Origin: JAFNGF01 sp964567045
GTDB lineage: Bacteria; Planctomycetota; Phycisphaerae; Sedimentisphaerales; Anaerobacaceae
Length of the DNA: 5,072 nt
Reading direction: 5' to 3'
NCBI GenBank assembly: GCA_964567045.1
Contig: CAZMLE010000164.1
Coordinates: 1-5,072 of the forward strand
A program made the position numbers and the translations under genes. Shown here piece by piece: positions 1 through 5,072 of this stretch. The notes below the pieces were generated by a model that did not search any database, was not told where the DNA came from, and saw only the letters and a program-made list of their open reading frames with translations. Position 1 is the stretch's first letter; each line of letters begins with the position of its first letter.

Positions 1-287
1 TGGTTCTTGGCCCTTATGATGGGCAGTTGCAGAATGGCGGTGAGAAGGTAGAGCTTAGTATGCCTGGTGACGTGGATGTATTTGGCATACGCTATTACAT
101 CCGGATTGACAGGCTAAACTACAGCGATGGTTCTCATCCTGAGGATTGTCCTGGCGGAGTAGACCTCTGGCCTACCGAAGCCGATGGCGGCGGCTTATCA
201 CTATCTTGCAAGCTGGCCAGTGTTTACGGCAATGACGTAGCCAACTGGAAGGCCGGCACTCCTTCCCCAGGCGTTGCCAACCCATGA
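1..287 (+). CDS. C-terminal end of a lamin-tail-domain-like secreted protein (5' end outside window)
   Basis: The frame is open from the window edge (first whole codon at 3) to TGA at 285-287, giving 94 residues with no convincing internal start, so this is the tail of a longer gene. The sequence opens with GPYDGQLQNGGEKVEL and closes with ADGGGLSL, then YGNDVANWKAGTPSPGVAN. This pattern (a G-x-L-x-N-G-G-E-x-V-x-L strand, a W-P-x-x-A-D-G-x-G-x-S-L segment, then Y-G-N-D-x-x-N-W and P-x-P-G-x-x-N) is the one I recognise from lamin-tail (LTD) Ig-like domains at the ends of large surface or secreted proteins of Planctomycetota and Verrucomicrobiota. Such domains are thought to mediate binding or anchoring and carry no catalytic residues. 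The upstream domains, which would define the function, are not visible. The gene is convergent with the sulfatase gene, 28 bases away. I am confident of the frame and fairly confident of the domain. Confidence 0.75.
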   Translation, partial: VLGPYDGQLQNGGEKVELSMPGDVDVFGIRYYIRIDRLNYSDGSHPEDCPGGVDLWPTEADGGGLSLSCKLASVYGNDVANWKAGTPSPGVANP

Positions 288-291
288 AATT

Positions 292-323
292 GCCGCTCCG
301 CTCTCGGCGGACCGGCTATTTTT
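292..323 (+). terminator. Weak candidate intrinsic terminator after the lamin-tail gene
   Basis: Five bases after the stop codon, GCCG (292-295) can pair with CGGC (313-316), with a smaller inner CCG/CGG hairpin (298-300 with 305-307). This is followed at once by TATTTTT (317-323). The stems are short and the structure is compound, so this is only a candidate. It overlaps the stop codon of the convergent sulfatase gene (316-318). Confidence 0.3.
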
Positions 324-1797
324 GTTCACCCCGCCTATAGTCCGGATTGGGCGTGGGCATCTGTGCGTTCACATCCTGTCGCCAGTTCTTTAGTATTCTG
401 TGCAGTTCGGCAGGTTTGTCGGGCATGTGTTTGACAAGGTTGTTCTTCTCGCTCACATCCTCTGTAAGATTATAAAGCTCCAGGCGACTATCTTGGTAAA
501 ACTCGATCAGCTTATAACGGCCAGCGCGCACGGCTCCTGCGGGGCCGCCGCCTTGGTTGCTATAGTGGGGATAATGCCAGAAGATTGCCTCGCGATCGAG
601 TGACTTTTTGCCCCTGAGCAGCGGCACCAGACTTACGCCGTCGATATGCTGCTGGGGTCTGAGTGGTAGACCTGCCATTTCCAGCATTGTTGGATAGAAG
701 TCTGTACTGGTTACAGGTTCGCTGCAAGTACTGCTTGGTTTGGCAACGCCCGGCCATTTGATAATCATCGGTTCGCGGATGCCGCCCTCGTACAGCCAGC
801 CCTTGCCCGCTCGCAAAGGAACATTTGATGTGGGCGAGCCTTCAGCGGTGGACAATCCGCCGTTGTCGGACATAAATATCACAACCGTATTGTCAGCTAC
901 GCCCAGCTCATCGAGCTTTTTCATTACGCGTCCGACGCTTTCATCTACACTCTGGACCATGCCAGCATATATCGGGTGGTCTTGCACTTGCCGGGCCTTG
1001 GTGTCACCCTCCGGCAACAAACGCGGCCCCTCAATGAGCTTAGCCACCGCCTTTGTCTGGTATTTGTCGATCATATTCTGCTTTGCCTGCAGCGGGATGT
1101 GCACTGCATAGTGCGACAGGTACAAAAGAAATGGCTGGTTTCTGTTGGCTTCGAGGAATTTCAGTGACTCATCGGTGAGCTTATCCGTGAGGTACTCGCC
1201 CGGGCGGCCTTCAATCGGCGGGTTTCCGCTCCATTGCGGGTAAAAGTAGCTTCGCGGCATACCGCTGCTGGTGCCGCCGATATTGATGTCGAAGCCCTGG
1301 TGCTCCGGCCAGTAAGGCTGGCCGCCGAGATGCCACTTACCCACAAAGCAGGTGACATAGCCTGCTTCTTTCAGTGCCTCAGCAATTGTGACCTCCTCCA
1401 GCGGCATTTGATGAATGTAATCGGGCGGATTAAGTTTGCCCTGGCGCCTGCCAATCAAAAAATTCGTCAGCTTTAGCCTGGCAGGATATTTGCCCGTCAT
1501 AATACTGGCCCGCGTGGGCGAGCAGACCGGGCAGGCTGCATAGGCGTCGGTGAACCGCATCCCCTCTTTGGCCAGTCTGTCAATGTTAGGCGTCTCGTAG
1601 AATTTGCTGCCGTAACAGCCGAGATCCGCCCAGCCGAGGTCATCGATGAGGAAAAAAACAAAATTTGACTTGCGGAGCGTTTTAGAAGATGCTGCCAATT
1701 GCGCAGCGCTGGTCAGCCACTTTGGAAAAACTGCCGACGCCGCTCCCAACCCCAGGATTCTCACAAAATCACGTCGGTTTAGAAATGTATCAGCCAT
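316..1797 (-). CDS. Tat-exported S1-family (formylglycine-dependent) sulfatase
   Basis: This 493-residue protein is a type I sulfatase that would hydrolyse sulfate esters, probably on a polysaccharide or sulfated sugar, outside the cytoplasm. The N-terminus NRRDFVRILGLGAASA is a twin-arginine signal (R8-R9), with cleavage likely around residues 31-37. Metal-binding D52-D53 are followed by C92-S-P-T-R96, the cysteine-type formylglycine signature. Other matches to the known active site are K154 and H156 (GKWHLG), H233 (VHIPL), D311-N312 (SDNGG) and K332 (RAGKGW). The set is complete, so activity is expected if a maturase (FGE or anSME, not in the window) supplies formylglycine. Length and the C-terminal MPTPNPDY are usual for planctomycetal sulfatases. 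No clear Shine-Dalgarno precedes the ATG; the Tat motif supports this start. It lies 39 bases downstream of the dehydrogenase gene and is probably co-transcribed. The substrate and S1 subfamily cannot be decided here. Confidence 0.95.
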   Translation of the reverse strand: MADTFLNRRDFVRILGLGAASAVFPKWLTSAAQLAASSKTLRKSNFVFFLIDDLGWADLGCYGSKFYETPNIDRLAKEGMRFTDAYAACPVCSPTRASIMTGKYPARLKLTNFLIGRRQGKLNPPDYIHQMPLEEVTIAEALKEAGYVTCFVGKWHLGGQPYWPEHQGFDINIGGTSSGMPRSYFYPQWSGNPPIEGRPGEYLTDKLTDESLKFLEANRNQPFLLYLSHYAVHIPLQAKQNMIDKYQTKAVAKLIEGPRLLPEGDTKARQVQDHPIYAGMVQSVDESVGRVMKKLDELGVADNTVVIFMSDNGGLSTAEGSPTSNVPLRAGKGWLYEGGIREPMIIKWPGVAKPSSTCSEPVTSTDFYPTMLEMAGLPLRPQQHIDGVSLVPLLRGKKSLDREAIFWHYPHYSNQGGGPAGAVRAGRYKLIEFYQDSRLELYNLTEDVSEKNNLVKHMPDKPAELHRILKNWRQDVNAQMPTPNPDYRRGEQK

Positions 1798-1836
1798 GCG
1801 ATCGAAATTGAGAATTGCCGGTGCTGGCTTGGTCTC

Positions 1837-3066
1837 TTAGAGTACTTCTGCGCCTTTTCCCTGCTGAATCAGTGGAACGTAGCTGTCCAACGCTTTCAAA
1901 ACTTTGGCATCGGTAAGGTCTATAACCTTTTTCTGCTCGTGGGACATATATGCTGCCATAATCAGCATTGTAATCAGCCGACCGTATTCGAAATCGAGCA
2001 TCGCATTTTTGCCCTGCTCAAAGGCTGCAATTGCATCTCGCCACTCACCGATATATCCATAGAGGTCAGGCTCATTAGCCTGCAGAACCAGAGCCCCTCG
2101 CGTTGCCTGCGCTTTCTCCAGAGCGAGTTCGCTATCAGCAACTGCAGTCGCCGCTGCATCGCTTATAAATAGTCCCGCCGGCGATTGTAGAGAGTTGACC
2201 GTGTACGAGTAGCCCGGCCCAAAGGCTTCCGTAAGCAGTCGCAGCCCCGGCGCATCGTACATCCAGGAATTTATCGCGCCGACTACGCCGCGAACTCCCG
2301 TCTGCGGGTCCTCGAACATGATTGAGACATTCGAATAATCTTCAGCCGGCGTTGCCGAATAATCCACGCCTCTTTTGCGAAGCTGGCTGATCCAGGGCTC
2401 TTTGCCCCACTTGAGTAGTGCCATATTGGCCGAAACTGAAATCGGCTTGAGGTAGTTGGGCGGCTTGCCGCTGGGCGTCAGCATGTACATACCTGCCGCC
2501 ACACTGTGGCAGCCCATGTCGCAGCAGACACCGCCTCCTTGCCTTGTGGGGTCCCAGAACCACGGCTCGTGTGGTCCGCCGTGCTCCTCTGCGCTGCGGG
2601 CTAAATGCACCGGCCCCATCTGCTTTTCTACCGCCGCCAGTTGACGCCTGGCCTCAACCACGCCGGGCATGTGAATCTGGTTCTCGAAGTAAGCGGTCGG
2701 CACGCCAAGTTTCTTAGCGGTATTCACCAGAGTATTTGCCTCGGCTAAATTTCTGGCAAGGGGTTTTTCACAGATGATGCCCTTCAGTTTCGCTCCAGCC
2801 TGCACGGCCTCTGCTATGTCTTGCATTATCTGAATGCGGGCAAAATTTGGAGCAAAGATACAAATGACATCCACAGCCTGGCAAAGCTCGGCGACACTCT
2901 TGCAGACCTTGGTTTTGCCGAGACCGTCTTTGCGTGCACGTTTAGCCAGGTCTTCTGCTCCATCGAGTGCGTAGATGCCCGCCAGTTCGGCGCCCCGTAC
3001 CGAGCATAATGCCCTTTCGTGGAATCCAGCCACGAAACCTGCTCCGACCATTCCTATCTTTAACAT
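1837..3066 (-). CDS. Gfo/Idh/MocA-family NAD(P)-dependent oxidoreductase
   Basis: This 409-residue protein belongs to the glucose-fructose oxidoreductase / inositol dehydrogenase / MocA family, which uses NAD(P)(H) to oxidise or reduce sugars and related polyols. The N-terminal Rossmann domain starts with MLKIGMVGAGFVAGFH (G8-x-G10 dinucleotide loop) and reaches the family motif C99-E100-K101-P102, whose Lys is usually catalytic. The second, alpha/beta domain carries EEHGGPHEPWFWD (residues 160-172) and GGGVCCDMGCHS, where D183 and H187 match the usual D-x-x-x-H substrate site. No signal peptide is present, so it should be cytoplasmic, unlike the many Tat-exported members in Planctomycetota. 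It is slightly longer than the common 340-390 residues. ATG is chosen because it begins the Rossmann strand and has a good ribosome site seven bases upstream. It is the first gene of a likely two-gene unit with the sulfatase. The family is clear; the exact substrate is unknown. Confidence 0.92.
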   Translation of the reverse strand: MLKIGMVGAGFVAGFHERALCSVRGAELAGIYALDGAEDLAKRARKDGLGKTKVCKSVAELCQAVDVICIFAPNFARIQIMQDIAEAVQAGAKLKGIICEKPLARNLAEANTLVNTAKKLGVPTAYFENQIHMPGVVEARRQLAAVEKQMGPVHLARSAEEHGGPHEPWFWDPTRQGGGVCCDMGCHSVAAGMYMLTPSGKPPNYLKPISVSANMALLKWGKEPWISQLRKRGVDYSATPAEDYSNVSIMFEDPQTGVRGVVGAINSWMYDAPGLRLLTEAFGPGYSYTVNSLQSPAGLFISDAAATAVADSELALEKAQATRGALVLQANEPDLYGYIGEWRDAIAAFEQGKNAMLDFEYGRLITMLIMAAYMSHEQKKVIDLTDAKVLKALDSYVPLIQQGKGAEVL

Positions 3067-3073
3067 TCGCTAT

Positions 3074-3081
3074 CCCCTTCC
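3074..3081 (-). promoter_or_regulatory. Ribosome binding site of the Gfo/Idh/MocA gene
   Basis: Read on the minus strand, GGAAGGGG lies seven bases before the ATG at 3066. It is purine-rich and anti-SD-like, and it supports that start. The downstream sulfatase start lacks a comparable signal. Confidence 0.6.
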
Positions 3082-3085
3082 TTTG

Positions 3086-3113
3086 TTCGTATTTCGTACT
3101 TCGTATGTCGTGT
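3086..3113. repeat. Four tandem 7-bp repeats (TTCGTAY)
   Basis: The units are TTCGTAT (3086-3092), TTCGTAC (3093-3099), TTCGTAT (3100-3106) and a degenerate GTCGTGT (3107-3113). On the dehydrogenase sense strand this reads as repeated TACGAA, ending four bases before the GGAAGGGG ribosome site, so it probably lies in the 5' leader. Heptameric short tandem repeats are known as a class in cyanobacteria (STRRs), and similar tracts translated by mistake give peptides like IRSTKYEQ. Whether this one is a neutral repeat or a regulatory element cannot be told from one copy. Confidence 0.7.
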
Positions 3114-3126
3114 TGCTGATGGTTCA

Positions 3127-3155
3127 TATTTACCCTAATTTGCCCGGCTGTACAA
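3127..3155 (-). promoter_or_regulatory. Weak candidate promoter for the dehydrogenase-sulfatase unit
   Basis: On the minus strand, TTGTAC (3155-3150) and TAAATA (3132-3127) are separated by 17 bases. The spacing is ideal for a housekeeping sigma factor, but each hexamer matches the consensus at only about three positions. It lies roughly 60 bases upstream of the ATG and would put the heptamer repeats in the leader. This is a candidate only. Confidence 0.2.
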
Positions 3156-3248
3156 CCAAAACCACGATGAAAAGGCGAAAAATCCCGCACGCTTGGCGCG
3201 TACTTCCGTGCAAAAAGGTATACTGGGCGCGGAATTTGCGAAGGCCGT

Positions 3249-3304
3249 TTGAAATTATTGAGTGGAAAAATACTATTTATGGGGTATGAATTGTTGGTTA
3301 TAAT
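3249..3304 (+). promoter_or_regulatory. Candidate promoter elements upstream of the OLD-like nuclease
   Basis: Two overlapping possibilities exist in this A+T-rich stretch. TTGAAA (3249-3254) and TACTAT (3271-3276) are 16 bases apart. A perfect TATAAT (3299-3304) has only a poor -35 (TTTATG, 3276-3281) at 17 bases. Either would give a leader of about 140-170 bases that contains the palindrome at 3322-3339. They rest on consensus matching alone. Confidence 0.3.
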
Positions 3305-3321
3305 AGGCTAAAGTTCAGCCG

Positions 3322-3339
3322 ATCCCGATGAATCGGGAT
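3322..3339. repeat. 18-bp perfect palindrome, ATCCCGAT-GA-ATCGGGAT
   Basis: Two 8-base arms (3322-3329 and 3332-3339) are exact reverse complements around a 2-base centre. As RNA it could fold with a 6-bp stem (ATCCCG/CGGGAT) and a 6-base loop. No T-run follows on the plus strand, so it is not an intrinsic terminator. It could be an operator-like dyad in the nuclease leader, or one copy of a dispersed short palindrome. Its form is certain; its role is not known. Confidence 0.6.
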
Positions 3340-3344
3340 TGTGG

Positions 3345-3440
3345 ATGGGAAAATCCAGGTTTGGTCAGACTAATTTGGGGTTTGAGCATATGGCCAGTCG
3401 CAAGTTGAGCTTTAAGGTCTGTCGGAAGTTTAACGCGTGA
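3345..3440 (+). CDS. Possible short ORF in the nuclease leader (31 codons, or 16 from an inner ATG)
   Basis: An ATG at 3345 opens a 31-codon frame ending in TGA at 3438-3440. An inner ATG at 3390, nine bases after GGGG, would give the 16-residue basic peptide MASRKLSFKVCRKFNA. Its TGA overlaps the TGAGG ribosome site of the nuclease gene, an arrangement that would allow translational coupling. I recognise no family, and an ORF this short arises easily by chance, so this is recorded as a possibility rather than a gene call. Confidence 0.15.
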   Translation: MGKSRFGQTNLGFEHMASRKLSFKVCRKFNA

Positions 3441-3442
3441 GG
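3439..3442 (+). promoter_or_regulatory. Ribosome binding site of the OLD-like nuclease
   Basis: GAGG (within TGAGGT) lies eight bases before the ATG at 3451. The frame is open only back to a TGA at 3406-3408, with no other ATG in between, so this site and start are the best choice. Confidence 0.6.
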
Positions 3443-3450
3443 TTAGGAAC

Positions 3451-5025
3451 ATGTATTTGCAGCAAATGAAAATAGCGGGATTCCGAGCAATAGAGAATCT
3501 GGTGATTACTTTCCAAAAGGGACTGAACATAATAATAGGTGAAAACAACAGCGGTAAGACATCGATCATAGACGCGCTACGGATATGCTTGGGGCTTGGG
3601 TATCAACGGGGAGAGATTCGGGTAGGAAGCGAGGACTTCTTTGTAGACCGATATGGCAAGAAAAGCGATTCAATTAGATTCGATCTGGTGTTCATCCCAG
3701 AGAGCAAGGACGAGGAAGGGGTATTTGTTGAGATGCTGGCTGTAGGTAAGAACGACAAACTAGAGCTTCAATTACACGTGATTTTCACAAGGGAAGAGAA
3801 AGAAGGTGAAGAAAGGATTCGGCGCAAATACTGGGGAGGGGAAAATGAAGGGCAGAGTTTGCCTGAAGAACTGTTAGACCTATTGTATTTCGTTTATCTG
3901 GATGCGTTGAGGAATTCGGATCGGGATCTACTGCCAAGAAGCGGGAATAGGTTAGGACAGTTGTTTTTGAAGTTGGTGGGGGACGTGGAGAAACAGAGAG
4001 ATTACGCGAGGAAATTAAACGACATTGTCGAAAAGGACGCAGAGTGGAAAGGACTACGAATCACGGCAAAGGATAAGATCAATCAACATCTTAGACAGAC
4101 CACAATAGTGAGAGAGCCCCAGGAAATCGACATCGACTTTGTGAGTCTTGAATACAAGAAGATTGTGGAGCAGTTGAAAGTGTTCTTACCATTCGCTGGC
4201 GCCGTAGAGAGGAAGAAGTTACAGGAGAGTTTGAAAGCGGCTGGCATTAAGGATGAAGAGTGGAGAAAATACTTTTCTAATCCAGATGAGAATGACCTTA
4301 CGGTGAAAAGTGAGTTTATCGCTCAGTTGACAGGTACAAGTACTAGCAATGGCACTGAAAAGATAATCGCGGGTTTGCTTAGGGAGAGCTTAACTAAGTT
4401 CGAGGTCTCACAGAATGGGTTGGGTTATAACAATCTAATCTTCATAGCTACGGTTCTTGGTGACATCATTGAGAGAAAAAGAACTAAAAGCGAAGCTTAT
4501 GTTGCGTTGCTTATGGAGGAGCCAGAGGCACATTTGCATCCGCAGTTGCAGGACACGCTTTTCAATTATTTTGGGAGTATAAAAGAAAAGAGTATCCAAG
4601 TGTTCATAACGTCGCATTCGCCCACGATCACAGCCAAGACGAATTTCGAGTCGTTAATTGTGATGGAGAAAGAAACAAGCAGAAAGCTGAAAGCCACAAC
4701 TATGTGTGATGTACCCCTGACAAAAGATGACCGGATGAAACTTGAACGATTTCTGGATATCACCAAGTGTCAACTGTTCTTCGCAACCGGTGTAATACTT
4801 GTGGAAGGAATATCAGAGGCACTATTATTGGCTGTTTTTGCTAAGAAGATTGGCTATGACTTGGATAGGAACGGGATCGAAGTTGTGAGCATTGGAGGGG
4901 TTGCGTTCGAGCCGTTTGCGAAGTTGTTTAACTCAAATGCGAGCGAGAAAAGACTCGGCGTTCAGTGCGCCATTATTACCGACGACGATAGGAACATCGC
5001 GTCGGATCCGAACGGAGGAGTGTAG
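3451..5025 (+). CDS. OLD-family ATP-dependent nuclease (ABC ATPase plus TOPRIM), stopping early
   Basis: This 524-residue protein has the order of an overcoming-lysogenisation-defect (OLD, COG3593-like) nuclease, a family of ATPase-nucleases often linked to phage defence. MYLQQMKIAGFRAIENL is the typical first strand. Walker A is GENNSGKTS (residues 30-38). A charged, partly helical insert covers roughly 110-310. NGLGYNNLIF (322-331) sits at the ABC-signature position, Walker B is LLMEEPEAHLHPQ (353-365, catalytic E357) and the H-loop is TSHSP (H389). The TOPRIM domain follows: VEGISE (E452, E456) and TDDDR (D511, D513). It ends only 11 residues after D513, whereas family members usually run on to about 580-700 residues with a C-terminal helical part. 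The frame stays open after the TAG, so a nonsense mutation is possible. Arginine is encoded by AGA/AGG in about 19 of 30 cases, versus about 9 of 28 in the sulfatase. No partner gene such as a UvrD-like helicase is visible. Confidence 0.88.
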   Translation: MYLQQMKIAGFRAIENLVITFQKGLNIIIGENNSGKTSIIDALRICLGLGYQRGEIRVGSEDFFVDRYGKKSDSIRFDLVFIPESKDEEGVFVEMLAVGKNDKLELQLHVIFTREEKEGEERIRRKYWGGENEGQSLPEELLDLLYFVYLDALRNSDRDLLPRSGNRLGQLFLKLVGDVEKQRDYARKLNDIVEKDAEWKGLRITAKDKINQHLRQTTIVREPQEIDIDFVSLEYKKIVEQLKVFLPFAGAVERKKLQESLKAAGIKDEEWRKYFSNPDENDLTVKSEFIAQLTGTSTSNGTEKIIAGLLRESLTKFEVSQNGLGYNNLIFIATVLGDIIERKRTKSEAYVALLMEEPEAHLHPQLQDTLFNYFGSIKEKSIQVFITSHSPTITAKTNFESLIVMEKETSRKLKATTMCDVPLTKDDRMKLERFLDITKCQLFFATGVILVEGISEALLLAVFAKKIGYDLDRNGIEVVSIGGVAFEPFAKLFNSNASEKRLGVQCAIITDDDRNIASDPNGGV

Positions 5026-5072
5026 TGGTTCAGTGTGAATTGGACAAACACATCTACAGCTAGGAGAGTACC
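5026..5072 (+). other. In-frame open sequence after the nuclease TAG, to the window edge
   Basis: Reading on in the nuclease frame gives 15 codons without a further stop (WFSVNWTNTSTARRV) until the window ends. The STARR stretch loosely resembles the S-A-R-A segment that follows the TOPRIM DxD in many OLD proteins, so this may be the lost C-terminal part. The stretch is too short to decide. The frame starting at 5024 closes at 5063-5065, and the third frame closes at about 5036. Confidence 0.3.

Larger units (their letters stand above)
3067..3450. other. Divergent intergenic region between the dehydrogenase and the OLD-like nuclease
   Basis: These 384 bases separate two divergent genes and contain no recognisable protein family or structural RNA. 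From left to right I see the dehydrogenase ribosome site, a four-copy heptamer repeat (3086-3113), a weak minus-strand promoter candidate (3127-3155), a G+C-rich stretch with a 5-bp inverted repeat (3187-3191 with 3207-3211), an A+T-rich stretch with plus-strand promoter-like elements (3249-3304), an 18-bp palindrome (3322-3339), a possible short ORF (3345-3440) and the nuclease ribosome site. Composition shifts visibly towards A+T after about 3240, near the side of the nuclease gene. Confidence 0.7.

Noticed and set aside
740..1111. 123-residue plus-strand ORF inside the sulfatase gene
   Set aside because: It is antisense to catalytic motifs of a complete sulfatase and has no recognisable domain.
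2942..3190. Minus-strand ORF with the peptide HDIRSTKYEQRK
   Set aside because: The peptide is simply the translated heptamer repeat, and the frame runs into the dehydrogenase gene in another phase. No family match is recognisable.
3178..3211. GCACG/CGTGC inverted repeat followed on the minus strand by GGGATTTTT, resembling a terminator or attenuator
   Set aside because: The stem is only 5 bp with a 15-base loop, and four bases separate it from the T-run; this is too weak to call.
2975..3289. 104-residue plus-strand ORF spanning the dehydrogenase start and the intergenic region
   Set aside because: Its first part is antisense to the well-supported dehydrogenase N-terminus, and the rest has low-complexity features of non-coding DNA, with no motif and no ribosome site.
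5023..5025. TAG as a recoded or read-through codon
   Set aside because: The sulfatase also ends in TAG at the expected length, so TAG works as a stop here. No recoding machinery or signal is visible.
3451..5025. Gabija GajA
   Set aside because: The OLD architecture is shared with GajA, but no GajB-like helicase is in the window and solitary OLD proteins have the same motifs, so the specific system cannot be claimed.
5024..5065. Frameshift continuation of the nuclease in the next frame (VVVQCELDKHIYS then stop)
   Set aside because: It closes after 13 codons and shows no resemblance to the OLD C-terminal part. The in-frame continuation is the better candidate.

Overview
The window looks like part of a bacterial chromosome from the Planctomycetota, or a neighbour in the PVC group such as Verrucomicrobiota or Lentisphaerota; a Phycisphaerae/Sedimentisphaerales-like lineage would fit. 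The reasons are a Tat-exported formylglycine sulfatase next to a Gfo/Idh/MocA oxidoreductase, a secreted protein ending in a lamin-tail-type domain, a short heptanucleotide tandem repeat, and weak or absent Shine-Dalgarno sequence at one start. This placement is inference from gene content, since no rRNA or marker gene is present.

Layout. Positions 1-287 (+) hold the C-terminal end of a large, probably extracellular protein with a lamin-tail-like fold. It converges on a two-gene minus-strand unit. In the order of transcription this unit is a cytoplasmic Gfo/Idh/MocA dehydrogenase (3066-1837) and, 39 bases later, a Tat-dependent S1-family sulfatase (1797-316). A 384-base divergent intergenic region (3067-3450) carries four 7-bp repeats just upstream of the dehydrogenase ribosome site, an 18-bp palindrome, weak promoter candidates for both directions and a possible short ORF. 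From 3451 (+) runs an OLD-family ATPase/TOPRIM nuclease gene that ends at a TAG at 5023-5025, just after the catalytic DxD. This is earlier than usual for the family, and the frame stays open after the TAG to the window edge.

How the genes fit together. The sulfatase and dehydrogenase form a plausible catabolic pair: the exported sulfatase removes sulfate from an external glycan or sulfated sugar, and the cytoplasmic enzyme oxidises or reduces a released sugar. The substrate cannot be read from sequence. The OLD-like nuclease is unrelated in function. Its arginine codons are mostly AGA/AGG, whereas the sulfatase uses mostly CGN, which suggests a separately acquired, defence-type gene beside ordinary carbohydrate genes. 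No complete new system is visible. The most interesting point is this early-stopping nuclease and whatever lies beyond position 5072.
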